Below, in pieces: positions 8,314 through 18,265 of a stretch of 64,000 nt of DNA; the stretch's first letter is position 1, and each line of letters begins with the position of its first letter. A model generated the notes under the pieces. The model saw nothing but the letters and a program-made list of their open reading frames with translations. It was not told the DNA's origin and searched no databases. This DNA comes from Mixta mediterraneensis. Its GTDB lineage: Bacteria > Pseudomonadota > Gammaproteobacteria > Enterobacterales > Enterobacteriaceae. A program made the translations under genes and the position numbers. The stretch is from positions 62,001-126,000 of the forward strand of contig NZ_JACFXY010000003.1 in the NCBI RefSeq assembly GCF_014946725.1, written 5' to 3'.

Positions 8314-9201
8314 ATGGCACGTCTGACAGCAAAAGATTTTCCGCAGGAACTGCTTGAACTCTACGATTACTACGCCCACGGCAACATCAGTAAACGCGAA
8401 TTCATTTCTATGGCGAGCAAGCTGGCGATAGGTGGCATGACCGGCGCTACGCTGCTCGGTATGATGAGCCCAAATTACGCCCTGGCTACGCAGGTTGAAT
8501 TCACGGATCCCGCTATCAAAGCGGAATATATTCACTACCCTTCGCCGCAGGGCCATGGCGAGGTGCGCGGCTATCTGGTGAAACCGACTGTTGCCAGAGG
8601 CAACATACCTGCGGTGGTCGTAGTGCATGAGAACCGTGGTCTGAATCCATATATAGAAGACGTGGCGCGCCGGGTGGCGAAAGCGGGTTATATCGCGCTG
8701 GCCCCAGATGGATTGAGTTCAATGGGAGGGTATCCCGGCAATGACGATGAAGGCCGGGAGATGCAGGCGCGCGTTGATCCCATCAGGCTGATGAATGACT
8801 TTTTCGCTGCAGTTGATTTCTTAATGCACCATAAAGCAGGAAGCGGAAAAGTCGGCATCACCGGATTTTGCTACGGTGGCGGGGTAGCGAATGCCGCAGC
8901 GGTTGCCTTCCCGGATTTAGCCTGCGCCGTACCTTTTTACGGACGCCAGCCCAGCGCCGGGGACGTTCCCTCGATTAAGGCGCCCCTGCTGCTGCATTAT
9001 GCCGGGCTGGATAAAAATATTAATGCCGGTTGGCCGACGTATGAAGCGGCACTGAAGCAGAATAATAAGATCTATGAAGCGTATATTTATCCGGGCGTGA
9101 ACCACGGTTTTCATAATGATTCAACGCCGCGCTACGACAAAGCGGCTGCGGAATTAGCCTGGCGCCGGACGCTGGCGTGGTTTGAAAAATATTTACATTA
9201 A
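8314..9201 (+). CDS. Dienelactone hydrolase family protein (YghX-like)
   Basis: A 295-residue alpha/beta hydrolase. The N-terminus has a helical tail and a hydrophobic, twin-arginine-less segment (about residues 35-55). The catalytic triad of dienelactone hydrolases is visible: nucleophile Cys in 'GFCYGGG', Asp in '[11 protein letters not shown]' and His in 'GVNHGFHND'. It resembles E. coli YghX, which is a pseudogene in some strains. The natural substrate is not known. A ribosome-binding site (aaggag) precedes the ATG, and a strong terminator follows the stop. Confidence 0.85.
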   Translation: MARLTAKDFPQELLELYDYYAHGNISKREFISMASKLAIGGMTGATLLGMMSPNYALATQVEFTDPAIKAEYIHYPSPQGHGEVRGYLVKPTVARGNIPAVVVVHENRGLNPYIEDVARRVAKAGYIALAPDGLSSMGGYPGNDDEGREMQARVDPIRLMNDFFAAVDFLMHHKAGSGKVGITGFCYGGGVANAAAVAFPDLACAVPFYGRQPSAGDVPSIKAPLLLHYAGLDKNINAGWPTYEAALKQNNKIYEAYIYPGVNHGFHNDSTPRYDKAAAELAWRRTLAWFEKYLH

Positions 9202-9210
9202 ACGGGGGTA

Positions 9211-9238
9211 GATGTGCGCTGCGAAGACAGCGCACATC
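9211..9238. terminator. Bidirectional hairpin terminator between convergent genes
   Basis: A perfect 11-bp stem (gatgtgcgctg/cagcgcacatc) with a 6-base loop lies exactly between the convergent ends of the hydrolase gene and the cycloisomerase-like gene. Confidence 0.7.
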
Positions 9239-9242
9239 GCCT

Positions 9243-10373
9243 TTAAGCCCGATAAAAATTCAGTGCATCGCGATTAATTTCTATCCCCAGTCCCGGCCTT
9301 TCTGGGATTTGTACCCAGCCTTGCTGATGAGTAATCGGAGCCTGCAGGATCGCCTGGCGAATCGGATGCTCGGTCTGATCAAACTCCAGCAACGGCTGCG
9401 TTGGCGAAAGCGAGGTGGGCGTATGCGTTGGCACCATCGCCATCCATTGTAGCGATGCGGCGATACCAATGCCGCTGCCCCAGACGTGTGGATTGGTACG
9501 TACGCCAAATGCCAGCGCCATATCCGAGATCTTTTTGCATTCTGATAAACCGCCGGCTGCACAAATATCTGGCTGGATAATATCCATCGCATGCGTTGCC
9601 AGCACATCACGAAATCCCAGGCGGGTGAACTCGCATTCCCCGCCCGCAACGGGAATGCTCAGCGCCGCTTTTACCGCACGATAACCAGCCAAATCTTCTG
9701 GTGGCACCGGCTCTTCGAACCAGCCAATATCCAGTTCTTCAACTTTACGGCCCAGCTGAATCGCGGCAACCGTATCATAGGCATGGTTAGCATCAATCAT
9801 CAGCGCCACTTCCGGCCCGATGGTTTCGCGAATCGCACGTGTCACCGCCACATCCTGCGCCACGCCAAAGCCGACTTTGAGCTTCATCGCCCTGAAGCCC
9901 TGCGCTACATATTCCGCCGCTTCTTCGCACAGGTAACTCAGCGGATCGCCGCTGTCACGACGATACAATCCCGTGGTATAAGCCTGTACTTCCGTACGCA
10001 TTGCCCCGCCCAGCAGTTGATAAGCCGGAACATTAAAATATTTGCCGCGAATATCCCATAATGCAATATCAATGCCACTCAGGCCCTGAACCAGCACCCC
10101 TTTCTGACCATGATCGCGCAGCCGTGCGTACAATTCCTGCCAGAGAAACTCACTGCGTAACGGATCGTTGCCAGTCAGCATCGCACCGAGTTCCTTTACC
10201 ACTGCTCGCGTCAGGCGCGCCGGACCATAACATTCGCCCCAGCCGATAATGCCTTGGTCGGTGACGATCTCAACCAGCATCGCCGTGCGGGTATCGTAGC
10301 GGGCGCGTGAATAAGAAAACGGTGTACTCAGCTTTGCTGATAATAAATGGGTATTAACTTCGGTAATTTTCAT
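9243..10373 (-). CDS. Enolase-superfamily enzyme similar to D-galactarolactone cycloisomerase
   Basis: A 376-residue mandelate racemase/muconate lactonizing enzyme. The KxK motif ('AMKLKVGFG'), the metal-binding acids ('LMIDANHAYD', 'WFEEPVPPE', 'AGGECEF') and the C-terminal His region ('RTNPHVWGSGIGIAASLQWM') are all present. The overall pattern, including 'LSGIDIALWDIRGKYF' and the end 'IPERPGLGIEINRDAL', resembles Agrobacterium galactarolactone cycloisomerase (Gci), which opens galactaro-1,4-lactone. The substrate may differ because the genes around it do not include the rest of that pathway. It is the last gene of a four-gene operon. Confidence 0.75.
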   Translation of the reverse strand: MKITEVNTHLLSAKLSTPFSYSRARYDTRTAMLVEIVTDQGIIGWGECYGPARLTRAVVKELGAMLTGNDPLRSEFLWQELYARLRDHGQKGVLVQGLSGIDIALWDIRGKYFNVPAYQLLGGAMRTEVQAYTTGLYRRDSGDPLSYLCEEAAEYVAQGFRAMKLKVGFGVAQDVAVTRAIRETIGPEVALMIDANHAYDTVAAIQLGRKVEELDIGWFEEPVPPEDLAGYRAVKAALSIPVAGGECEFTRLGFRDVLATHAMDIIQPDICAAGGLSECKKISDMALAFGVRTNPHVWGSGIGIAASLQWMAMVPTHTPTSLSPTQPLLEFDQTEHPIRQAILQAPITHQQGWVQIPERPGLGIEINRDALNFYRA

Positions 10374-10385
10374 GCTTTTTTCCTG

Positions 10386-12170
10386 TTAGCAGGATGCATC
10401 CAGCATTTCACGCATAACGCGACCATCAAGGTCGCTGCCCGAAATCCCCAGTAAATGTGCGATGGTGGCGGCCGGATCGACCATACGATAGGGGCCGCGT
10501 TGCTGGCGATCGTGATAATAGCCCTGGCGGATACCGCGCCCAAAAGCCAGCAGCACGCCGTAGTTAGATCCCATTGCGGTTTCTGCTGTGGGTTTTTGCG
10601 GACCGTGATTAGCGCCAGGCTCGGACACCGGACAAATATCCTCCCCGCTCTGACTGACGCCCCAGACAAAACCGGTGTTGTAGGCGAAAATGATGTCGCC
10701 CGCGCACTCGCCCCAAAAACCGATCCCTGCTGCATCCTCTTTGCGCAGCGCGATACTTACCGCGTTCCGCACCTGCCCCTGATCGTTTACTTGCCAGTTC
10801 GCCAGCGCCTGCAATGCGCGTGCGCAAACATCATCAATATCCGCTACCTCAACCACGCCGCTGGCTTCACGTCCTTTCAGGTTGACGAAAATTTCCAGCC
10901 CGCCGCGCTCATCCTTTAAGTACAACGGCGTGCGCGCCATGTCAGGTAAGCCTTGTTCATCCAGCACTGCCAGCTGCTGCTTTTCCAGATAGCGATAGAT
11001 GTCACACATATAGCGGTTCGGGACAGCCCCGTGATCGGAGGCCAGCATCAGCACCGTTTCATCATCCATCTCATTCATCAGTCGTCCAATGCTGGTATCA
11101 AGGATCTGATAGCATTTGCGCATCACCGCGTCATGCTGTTCTGCGTCCTGCGCTTGGTAAAATGGCGAATCAGGATCGCACTGGCCGAGGCAATTATGAT
11201 GTGATTCATCCACCAGCCGATGGACCGTCGCCCATAAGGCGTAATTTTCACGCTGAGTCAGCGTCAATGCGCTGTCCACCAGCCATTGCGACTGCTCGTC
11301 GCCCTCTTGCCAGGTTGCCGACAGGTAATCCCCGTTTGCCGCAGCCTTTGCTACCCATTTGCTGAAAAACGGCCCTTTCTCCAGCAGCTGACGTGCCAGA
11401 TGCGGTTGCTCCGACAGGGCATAGGCGCGCGTTACCTGACTTTGCAGCAACTCAACATCCTCGTTTTCTGCGTCGCAGCGGCCCAGATAAAAACGCACGC
11501 TGCCCGCAATATCCAGCGCGGCCAGGGATAGCCATGGCGACCAGGCCTGTCGCGGTAATGTCACGGTTTCGCTGCCTAAACGCAGCTGCGCCTGACCGGC
11601 TTCAATACGCAGCAGCAGCGTGCGGCTGTCGCCGTGCCCGCCATTTAGCGTGAGCTGATAACCTTCGGCGGTTTTCACCAGCGCCTGCCAGGCCCCTTTA
11701 TTGTGGTAGGCCAGCGATCCCCTGGGTGGCCAACCCAGCGATTGCGGCCTGGCTTCACCCTGAGCAGGTAACCGCGTGGTGTGGCCCATTGGTTTGAAGA
11801 TTTCACCCGGCCAGGGTTTGCCGCGTCCCCAATAGGGCGCGAAGCTAAAGTGATCGCCATCGGCTTTGATCGATTCAGGAAAATGCACCAGCGCGGCCTT
11901 TTTTCCGGCCTGCTGCATGGCAGCCAACAGATTATGGGTAGCCTGATTATCGGGTGGCAGAGATTGCCCACGCCATGAGGTGCCAGGGCTTTGACCGGCG
12001 AGAAAAGTCACCCAGTTTACGTCGCCCCATGCTGAGATAAACGGCAGCAGTTCTGCCGCTGCGCCTTGTTGAAACATCCGCGCAATGTTAGGTAATGCGC
12101 CCTGCCCGACGTAGCGCTTTAACAGCGGCATCGTTAAACCATCAACGCCAAAAACAATGACTTTACGCAT
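10386..12170 (-). CDS. Alkaline-phosphatase-superfamily phosphodiesterase/pyrophosphatase
   Basis: A 594-residue predicted cytoplasmic enzyme. The N-terminus 'KVIVFGVDGLTMPLLKRYVGQGALPNIARM' carries the metal-binding Asp of the type I phosphodiesterase/nucleotide pyrophosphatase family. The Thr in 'NWVTFLAGQSPGTS' is the probable nucleophile, 'LMLASDHGAVPNRYM' gives the Asp-His metal ligands, and 'EPGANHGPQK' the last His. There is no signal peptide, so it acts inside the cell, perhaps on an imported phosphodiester or sulfate ester. It sits between the GntR regulator and the enolase-superfamily gene. Confidence 0.75.
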   Translation of the reverse strand: MRKVIVFGVDGLTMPLLKRYVGQGALPNIARMFQQGAAAELLPFISAWGDVNWVTFLAGQSPGTSWRGQSLPPDNQATHNLLAAMQQAGKKAALVHFPESIKADGDHFSFAPYWGRGKPWPGEIFKPMGHTTRLPAQGEARPQSLGWPPRGSLAYHNKGAWQALVKTAEGYQLTLNGGHGDSRTLLLRIEAGQAQLRLGSETVTLPRQAWSPWLSLAALDIAGSVRFYLGRCDAENEDVELLQSQVTRAYALSEQPHLARQLLEKGPFFSKWVAKAAANGDYLSATWQEGDEQSQWLVDSALTLTQRENYALWATVHRLVDESHHNCLGQCDPDSPFYQAQDAEQHDAVMRKCYQILDTSIGRLMNEMDDETVLMLASDHGAVPNRYMCDIYRYLEKQQLAVLDEQGLPDMARTPLYLKDERGGLEIFVNLKGREASGVVEVADIDDVCARALQALANWQVNDQGQVRNAVSIALRKEDAAGIGFWGECAGDIIFAYNTGFVWGVSQSGEDICPVSEPGANHGPQKPTAETAMGSNYGVLLAFGRGIRQGYYHDRQQRGPYRMVDPAATIAHLLGISGSDLDGRVMREMLDASC

Positions 12171-12207
12171 AACAACTCCTGTGTTTTTCCGCCAACACTC
12201 AGCGCGC

Positions 12208-12900
12208 TTACAGCGGAGAGAGCCTGACGCCAGGTGAAGGAAAATTAGGGCTATGCATTAACCCCAGAAGAATACTGTCGAGGCTGCTGCGGATATGTTC
12301 ACGCATACGCTGCTCTGCCTGTTCAGCATCGCGCGCCATCAGCGCTGCCAGAATCGCCCGATGTTCATGCCAGGATTGCATCTTGCGTCCCGGCAATTTC
12401 ATGGCGATAACATGGAACATCTCCAGCCGATCGAGATAGAGCGTCATGATGCTGTTGAGGTAGGGATTACCGGCATATTCAAGGATCAAAACATGCAGGG
12501 CATCACCCGCGTCGGTGGCGTTGGCTTCATCATTAACCAATGAATCTTCCAGCGCTGCCAGCGCCAGCTCCATCTGATACAGCTTTTCGTCCGGGATACA
12601 GGACGCCGCCTGATGTGTCGCAATGCCTTCCAGCGCTTCACGAATCACAAATAGCTGCTGAATGTCCTGCAGTTTGATCTCGCTGACAAACCAGCCTTTA
12701 CGCGGGGTCAGCTCAACAAACTTTTCCTGCTGTAGCCGGTAAAGTGCCTCACGGATAGGCGTACGGCTCATTTCCAGCGTTTCAATTAACCCCATTTCAG
12801 TCAGCGAACTGCCGGGCGCGAGCTCCATTCCCAGGATCATTCGTTTGATCTTGTGATAGGCAATGTCGCTGAGTGAGGCTTTAAAGTGTGGTGTTTCCAT
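12208..12900 (-). CDS. GntR-family (FadR subfamily) transcriptional regulator
   Basis: A 230-residue protein with a winged-helix N-terminus ('GSSLTEMGLIETLEMSRTPIREALYRLQQEKFVELTPRKGWFV') and an all-helical FCD ligand-binding domain (about residues 85-220). FCD regulators usually bind sugar acids or other carboxylates and respond to the substrate of the neighbouring operon. It follows the transporter gene by 3 bases. A perfect palindrome TTGTATACAA upstream of the operon is its likely operator. Confidence 0.88.
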   Translation of the reverse strand: METPHFKASLSDIAYHKIKRMILGMELAPGSSLTEMGLIETLEMSRTPIREALYRLQQEKFVELTPRKGWFVSEIKLQDIQQLFVIREALEGIATHQAASCIPDEKLYQMELALAALEDSLVNDEANATDAGDALHVLILEYAGNPYLNSIMTLYLDRLEMFHVIAMKLPGRKMQSWHEHRAILAALMARDAEQAEQRMREHIRSSLDSILLGLMHSPNFPSPGVRLSPL

Positions 12901-12903
12901 TCC

Positions 12904-14262
12904 TCATCCTCCTGTCTGCTCGTCATGGCGTAGCGTGAAGCGCTGAATGCGGCCCACAACAAACAGATAGCAAATCGCCACCACCAGTGCGTGAGCAATC
13001 ACGAACCACAGCATACCGTTAAATGACCCGGTTATCTGCAAAATGAAACCGATAATAATTGGCGTGGTAATGCTGGAGGCGTTACTAAAGGTGTTCAGCA
13101 CGCTACCGGAAAGCCCGGCAATCTCTTTCGGTGCGGTATCGGCGTTCACCGTCCAGCCCATGCCACCGATGCCTTTGCCAAGGAATGAAGCGGCCATAAT
13201 AGCGATAACCGCGGTTTCAGAATCCGTGTAGTTACAAGCCACCATTACGCTGCATAACAGCATGCCGCAGACGATCGGTAGCTTACGCGCCAGCGACAGC
13301 GACATGCCGCGCCGAATCAGTAAGTCGGAGCAAAAGCCGCCCAGAATCCCGCCCAGAAAGCCACATACCGCCGGGATCGCCGCCACAAATCCCGCCTTCA
13401 TAATGGTCATCTGCTTTTCCTGCACCAGGTACACCGGGAACCAGGTAATAAAGAAGAAGCCGATAGCGTTCAGGCAATATTGTGCCAGGTAGATACCGAG
13501 CATCATACGGCTGGTAAGCAGCTGCTTAAGGTATGAAAGACGTGGACGCTGATTATCCGCGCGATCCATATTCACCAGCGCACCGCCCGCTTCGATATGT
13601 TCGATCTCGGCCTGATTCGCCTGCGGATGTTTAAGCGGATCGTGTACCAGTTTGCGAAACACGGGCAGAAAGGCGATACCGATCAGTCCAAGCACGGTAA
13701 ATACCGAGTGCCAGCCAAAAGTATGGGCCAGCCAGCCCATTAGCGGCGCGAAAAATACCGTTGCGCCATATTGCGCCGACGCAAAAATGGCCGCCGCCGT
13801 GCCACGCTCCGTTGCCGGGAACCACGCTGCAACGATGCGGCTGTTAGCGGGGAACGAGGGCGCTTCTGAAGCGCCGACCATAAAGCGCAGGCAGAACACC
13901 ACAATTAACGCCGCGCCGCCGGTAACAAAGCCTGCCAGGCCCGTCATTAGGGTAAACAGCGACCAGAAGAAAATACTCAGGCTGTAAATCAATTTTGAGC
14001 CGTAGCGATCCAGCAACCAGCCGCCGGGTAGCTGAAACAGCACATACGCCCAGCCAAATGCGGAGAAGATGATCCCCATATCCACCGCATTCAGTCCCAG
14101 ATCTTTTGCCATGCCAGGCCCGGCAAGGGAGATTGAGGCGCGGTCCGCGTAGTTAATCAGGGTGACAAAGAATAAGGCTGCCACCACCATCCAGCGGATG
14201 TTGGTTTTTTTCGCTGTCGTGGCGTGATCAATTGCCAGTGTTTTTTCATTTCCCTGCGACAT
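12904..14262 (-). CDS. MFS transporter, anion:cation symporter family (GudP-like)
   Basis: A 452-residue, 12-helix transporter. The blocks 'NYADRASISLAGPGMAKDLGL', 'FSAFGWAYVLFQLPGGWLLDRYGSK' and 'FPANSRIVAAWFPATERGTAAAIF' are typical of glucarate/galactarate-type transporters. It probably imports an organic or sugar acid with protons. I chose ATG 14262 (MSQGNEKT) because it has a GAGG ribosome-binding site and begins where family homology starts; a longer frame reaches 14475 without support. It is the first gene of the operon. Confidence 0.88.
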   Translation of the reverse strand: MSQGNEKTLAIDHATTAKKTNIRWMVVAALFFVTLINYADRASISLAGPGMAKDLGLNAVDMGIIFSAFGWAYVLFQLPGGWLLDRYGSKLIYSLSIFFWSLFTLMTGLAGFVTGGAALIVVFCLRFMVGASEAPSFPANSRIVAAWFPATERGTAAAIFASAQYGATVFFAPLMGWLAHTFGWHSVFTVLGLIGIAFLPVFRKLVHDPLKHPQANQAEIEHIEAGGALVNMDRADNQRPRLSYLKQLLTSRMMLGIYLAQYCLNAIGFFFITWFPVYLVQEKQMTIMKAGFVAAIPAVCGFLGGILGGFCSDLLIRRGMSLSLARKLPIVCGMLLCSVMVACNYTDSETAVIAIMAASFLGKGIGGMGWTVNADTAPKEIAGLSGSVLNTFSNASSITTPIIIGFILQITGSFNGMLWFVIAHALVVAICYLFVVGRIQRFTLRHDEQTGG

Positions 14263-14391
14263 AAGTAACCTCTCGGGTTGAAGCCAGTCGGGCAGACGCT
14301 GCGCCGGGTTAACGGGCAGCAAACACGTCTCTGTATGCTTTGTGGTGCCGTTAAACTCCCCACAAAACGTGGGATGCCGTTTGCATTCGGA

Positions 14392-14401
14392 TTGTATACA
14401 A
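14392..14401. promoter_or_regulatory. Palindrome TTGTATACAA, candidate GntR operator
   Basis: A perfect 10-bp palindrome 130 bases upstream of the MFS start. FadR-subfamily regulators bind short palindromes of this form, and one is encoded in the operon. Operator function is inferred. Confidence 0.55.
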
Positions 14402-14956
14402 CTTAGATACAGCCCCAGCGTGATGCAATCAGGGTTACGCGTAACACGTTGAAAGGATGTTAAATATGTGATCACGATCTTAAGAAGAATGCTTTAACGT
14501 AAGCGGAAGATGAAGCTGATTTTTGGCAGGGATAACAAATCTTTTGTGTCAAATAAGCGGGCGGCTGCGTTTTCCGTCAGGAGTAAGTGATTGTCCTTGT
14601 TCCATACTTTACAGCGACGGGCAGCGACTTATTTTTAACGCGTGAACCACCAGAGGGAAATCACCGTTGCGTATGCCACGATATGCACCAGGTTTTGCAC
14701 CGCAAAACTTATCAAAATGTTAATAAAAGCCACTTTTTGTCAGTCTAAAACGATTTATTTAGTTACCTAAAGGATTCATCTGAAATGCGTTTTTTATGGA
14801 AAGCCGCATATTTAGTTGATATGGCTATAAATTCTGCGCAATAAGCGATTAATAGGCAATTTTTATCACGTCCATAGGCAATCTGCATTGTTGTCTGCCA
14901 GATGGAGGGGGTTATAATTTTGTCTTTGTGCAACCCGGACTGTTCAGGAGGCCGCT
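14402..14956. other. Noncoding region between the MFS operon and treF
   Basis: About 550 bases between divergent operons. It should hold both promoters. No further gene is convincing. Confidence 0.5.
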
Positions 14957-16615
14957 ATTAATACTACACGCCAGCAACTTAATGCATTCGAAGAGGTTCG
15001 TGCAGGGGCGGAAGTTGAGTATCTATACGATCCCCATGAACTAAAACTGGATGGCATGCAAGATTCTGAACCGGAACCAGAGCATATTGAAGGCTTACCG
15101 GCTCCGGACGCGCTGACGCCTGCAGATCGCTACCTTGAACTGTTTGAACAGGTTCAGATGTCGCACATCTTTGAGGATAGCAAAACCTTTCCTGACTGTT
15201 CGCCAAAATACGATCCACTCGACGTGCTGATGCGTTATCGTCGGCAAAAACGCAGCAAAGATTTCGATCTGTCGCGTTTCGTCGCCGATCACTTCTATTT
15301 ACCTGGCGTGAACGAGAGTTTTTACGTCTCGAATCCTGACAAAACGCTGAACGAGCACATTGATGAATTATGGCCCGTACTGACCAAAATGCCGCAGCAA
15401 CATATGCCGCATTCATCACTGTTGCCGCTACCAAAACCGTATGTAGTGCCGGGTGGGCGCTTTGGTGAGACCTATTACTGGGATTCTTATTTCACCATGC
15501 TCGGCCTGGCGGAATCCGGCCGCGACGATTTGCTGCGCCATATGGCAGATAACTTTGCCTGGCTTATCGATAATTATGGTCATATTCCCAACGGCAACCG
15601 CACCTATTACCTCAGCCGCTCGCAGCCGCCCGTATTTGCGCTAATGGTTGAGCTGTTTGAAGAAGATGGTGCACGGGGTGCAAAACGGTATCTGGAACAG
15701 CTGATGAAGGAATATCAGTTCTGGATGGATGGTGCAGGTGAACTGATGCCAAATCAAGCCTATCGCCACGTGGTGCGTATGCCGAATGGTTCCCTGTTGA
15801 ACCGTTACTGGGATGATCGCGATACACCGCGCGATGAGTCATGGATCGAAGATGTGGAAACCGCGCGTCAGTCAAAACGCCCCGCCAGCGAGGTGTACCG
15901 TGACCTGCGCGCGGGTGCGGCTTCTGGTTGGGATTATTCATCACGCTGGCTGCGTAATCCAAAACGTCTGGCAAGCATTCGTACCACACAATTTATTCCC
16001 ATCGATCTCAATGCGTTTCTTTATAAGCTTGAGTTGATGATTGCTACGCTGTCGCATGCCAAAGGCGAAGAGTTAACCGCCCTGGCCTGGCAAAAGAAGG
16101 CCGAGGCGCGTAAGCGTGCCATTACGCGTTATTTGTGGGACAGCACCGCAGGTGTTTTCCGCGATTACGACTGGCGTCGTGAGCGTTTTGGCGCCTTTAC
16201 TGCGGCGGCGGTGGTGCCGCTGTTTGTCGGTCTGGCTACGCCACATCAGGCACATCTGCAAGCTATCGCGCTGCGTCAGCTGCTGCTGAGCAATGGCGGG
16301 CTGGTTACCTCCATGGTAGATAGCGGCGAACAATGGGATGCACCAAACGGTTGGGCGCCTATGCAGTGGATGGCCGTTGTCGGCCTGAATAATTACGGCG
16401 AAGAGACGCTGGCCAGTGAAATTGCCGTTAACTGGCTGAATACGGTTAATAACTTCTATCAACTGCACCACAAGCTGGTTGAGAAGTATGACATCAGCGG
16501 CGATCGTGCCCGTCCTGGTGGCGGCGGTGAATATCCATTGCAGGATGGATTTGGCTGGACGAATGGTGTCACGCGCCGCCTGATGGCGATGTACGGCCAT
16601 TTAATGGCTGATTAA
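14957..16615 (+). CDS. treF: Cytoplasmic trehalase, apparently starting at ATT
   Basis: A 552-residue GH37 enzyme that splits trehalose into two glucose molecules in the cytoplasm. Both family signatures are intact: '[15 protein letters not shown]' and '[10 protein letters not shown]'. It matches E. coli TreF (549 residues) throughout. The first ATG in frame (15056) would remove 33 conserved residues, including 'YDPHELKLD', which matches E. coli 'LDPYELKLD'. Reading upstream, there is no ATG, GTG or TTG before an ATT at 14957 that lies 5 bases after a perfect AGGAGG. I take this ATT as the start, as in infC and pcnB of E. coli. It is a single gene. Confidence 0.9.
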   Translation: MNTTRQQLNAFEEVRAGAEVEYLYDPHELKLDGMQDSEPEPEHIEGLPAPDALTPADRYLELFEQVQMSHIFEDSKTFPDCSPKYDPLDVLMRYRRQKRSKDFDLSRFVADHFYLPGVNESFYVSNPDKTLNEHIDELWPVLTKMPQQHMPHSSLLPLPKPYVVPGGRFGETYYWDSYFTMLGLAESGRDDLLRHMADNFAWLIDNYGHIPNGNRTYYLSRSQPPVFALMVELFEEDGARGAKRYLEQLMKEYQFWMDGAGELMPNQAYRHVVRMPNGSLLNRYWDDRDTPRDESWIEDVETARQSKRPASEVYRDLRAGAASGWDYSSRWLRNPKRLASIRTTQFIPIDLNAFLYKLELMIATLSHAKGEELTALAWQKKAEARKRAITRYLWDSTAGVFRDYDWRRERFGAFTAAAVVPLFVGLATPHQAHLQAIALRQLLLSNGGLVTSMVDSGEQWDAPNGWAPMQWMAVVGLNNYGEETLASEIAVNWLNTVNNFYQLHHKLVEKYDISGDRARPGGGGEYPLQDGFGWTNGVTRRLMAMYGHLMAD

Positions 16616-16738
16616 CTACCTACCACGCAGCGAATATGCGCTGCGTGGCAAAGCTTATGAGAAAACGGCGTTTAGCCGGCGACAGGTGCTCCCCTATTAT
16701 CGCCAAAGGCTTCATCGTTTAACTCATAAGGATGCATC

Positions 16739-17692
16739 ATGACACGCCTTAAAACTGTTAGCGGCGCCCTGTTGGCCGCCGCTTTGTTTTCGCTTCCGCT
16801 TCACGCCGCAGAACAAACTTTACGTATCGGTTATCAAAAATCATCGACCTTGCTGACCCTGATTAAACAGCGCGGCGAGCTGGATAAAACCCTCGCCAGT
16901 CAGGGCGTAAAAGTCAGTTGGCATGAGTTCTCCAGCGGCTTGCCATTACTCGAAGCACTTAATTTGAATAACGTTGATTTATCGGCCGATGTCGCTGATA
17001 CGGTGCCGATTTTTGCTCAGGCGGCGGGCGCAAATCTGACTTATTATGCCCGCGAAACGCCGTCACCGAATGCGCAGGCGATTCTGGTCCCGGCTGATTC
17101 GCCGATTAATCGCCTGCAGGACTTAAAAGGAAAAAAGATTGCCGTGACTAAAGCGGTGGGCAGCCATTATTTACTGATTGCGGCGCTAAATAAGGCGGGT
17201 TTGAAATTTAGCGATATTTCCCCCGCCTGGCTGACGCCTGCTGATGGTCGCGCTGCGCTGGAAAACGGCAGCGTTGCCGCCTGGGTTACCTGGGAGCCAT
17301 ACGTAACCAGTGCGAAAGTGGAAGAGCATGCACGCGTCCTGACGAGCGGCAAAGGCCTGGCAAGTTACCAGCGCTATTATCTGGCCTCAACAGATTATGC
17401 TAAAGCGCATCCTGACGTACTGAATGCTGTCTATAAATCGCTGGAATCGCAAGCCGCGTGGCTAAAAACACATCCTGCTGATGCTGCGAAAATACTTTCG
17501 CCATTATGGGGAAAGCTGCCAGCTTCAACGGTTGAGCAAGCCAACGTTCAACGCAGTTATCAAATCAAACCGGTTAAACCGACGGTTCTGGCTGAACAGC
17601 AAAAAATTGCTGATGCTTTTTATCAGGCGAAGCTATTACCTAAACCGATCAACGCGCAAGCGGTTAACACCTGGCAACCTGCTTCGCCATAA
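16739..17692 (+). CDS. Periplasmic aliphatic-sulfonate-type substrate-binding protein (SsuA family)
   Basis: A 317-residue exported protein with a signal peptide ending near 'LPLHAAEQ'. 'LRIGYQKSSTLLTLIKQRGEL', 'VSWHEFSSGLPLLEALNLNNVDLSADVADTVPIFAQAAG' and 'AVTKAVGSHYLLIAAL' are typical of SsuA/TauA-type binding proteins for sulfonates or related anions. No permease or ATPase gene is adjacent, so it must work with a transporter encoded elsewhere or be an orphan. It follows treF by 120 bases but has its own ribosome-binding site. Confidence 0.85.
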   Translation: MTRLKTVSGALLAAALFSLPLHAAEQTLRIGYQKSSTLLTLIKQRGELDKTLASQGVKVSWHEFSSGLPLLEALNLNNVDLSADVADTVPIFAQAAGANLTYYARETPSPNAQAILVPADSPINRLQDLKGKKIAVTKAVGSHYLLIAALNKAGLKFSDISPAWLTPADGRAALENGSVAAWVTWEPYVTSAKVEEHARVLTSGKGLASYQRYYLASTDYAKAHPDVLNAVYKSLESQAAWLKTHPADAAKILSPLWGKLPASTVEQANVQRSYQIKPVKPTVLAEQQKIADAFYQAKLLPKPINAQAVNTWQPASP

Positions 17693-17704
17693 ACGCACTG
17701 CCTT

Positions 17705-17735
17705 GCCAGGAATGGGGTTTAAAAACATTCCTGGC
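17705..17735. terminator. Hairpin between convergent ssuA-like and yciE genes
   Basis: A perfect 10-bp stem (gccaggaatg/cattcctggc) lies between the two convergent stop codons. A T-run is weak, so efficiency is uncertain. Confidence 0.5.
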
Positions 17736-17744
17736 CGTTATGCC

Positions 17745-18251
17745 CTATTTCTTCGCTTCTACACCCGGCTGCGATGAACGCTGTAAGAACTGCTGCGTGA
17801 CTTCTGGCAAATGCGTATAAAGCCATTCAGCCATCGCAATCTCCTGCTCGCGGATTTGGGTCAGAATGGAAACGCCTTCAGCATCACCCACCTGCTCCGC
17901 AGCAGCAATCAGGCTTGTATAGCTGGCAATTTCGAAGTTTTCGAATACATAGCCGCTAATACCGCCTTTGACGACTTCGTCCGGTGTGGTCATACCGCCA
18001 ATTGCCTGTCCAAATGCAGACATTTTTCCCATCGCATCTTTTAGCGCTGACTTGTGTATGTCGTGGCGTTCAAGTAACTGCTTCAGCATGGCCTGCTGCT
18101 GCTTAGTTTCTTCAATATGTTGAGTAATACGCTGTTTTAGCGCCGGATAGTGCTCAAGGCGGTCGGCCATTTTATTCAGCATACTTTCAGCCTGCTGTTC
18201 CATGGCATGCGCATCACGCAACCAGTCATGATAGTTTTCTTCTGGGGACAT
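17745..18251 (-). CDS. yciE: Ferritin-like DUF892 protein YciE
   Basis: A 168-residue all-helical protein of the DUF892 family with the YciE start 'NYHDWLRDAHAMEQQAESMLNKMADRLEHYP'. The helices carry the Glu/His residues of a ferritin-like fold, which may bind a di-iron centre. In E. coli yciE is the last gene of the stress-induced yciGFE operon. It follows yciF by 14 bases here. The exact role is not known. Confidence 0.9.
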   Translation of the reverse strand: MSPEENYHDWLRDAHAMEQQAESMLNKMADRLEHYPALKQRITQHIEETKQQQAMLKQLLERHDIHKSALKDAMGKMSAFGQAIGGMTTPDEVVKGGISGYVFENFEIASYTSLIAAAEQVGDAEGVSILTQIREQEIAMAEWLYTHLPEVTQQFLQRSSQPGVEAKK

Positions 18252-18265
18252 AAGGTTTCTCCTTC

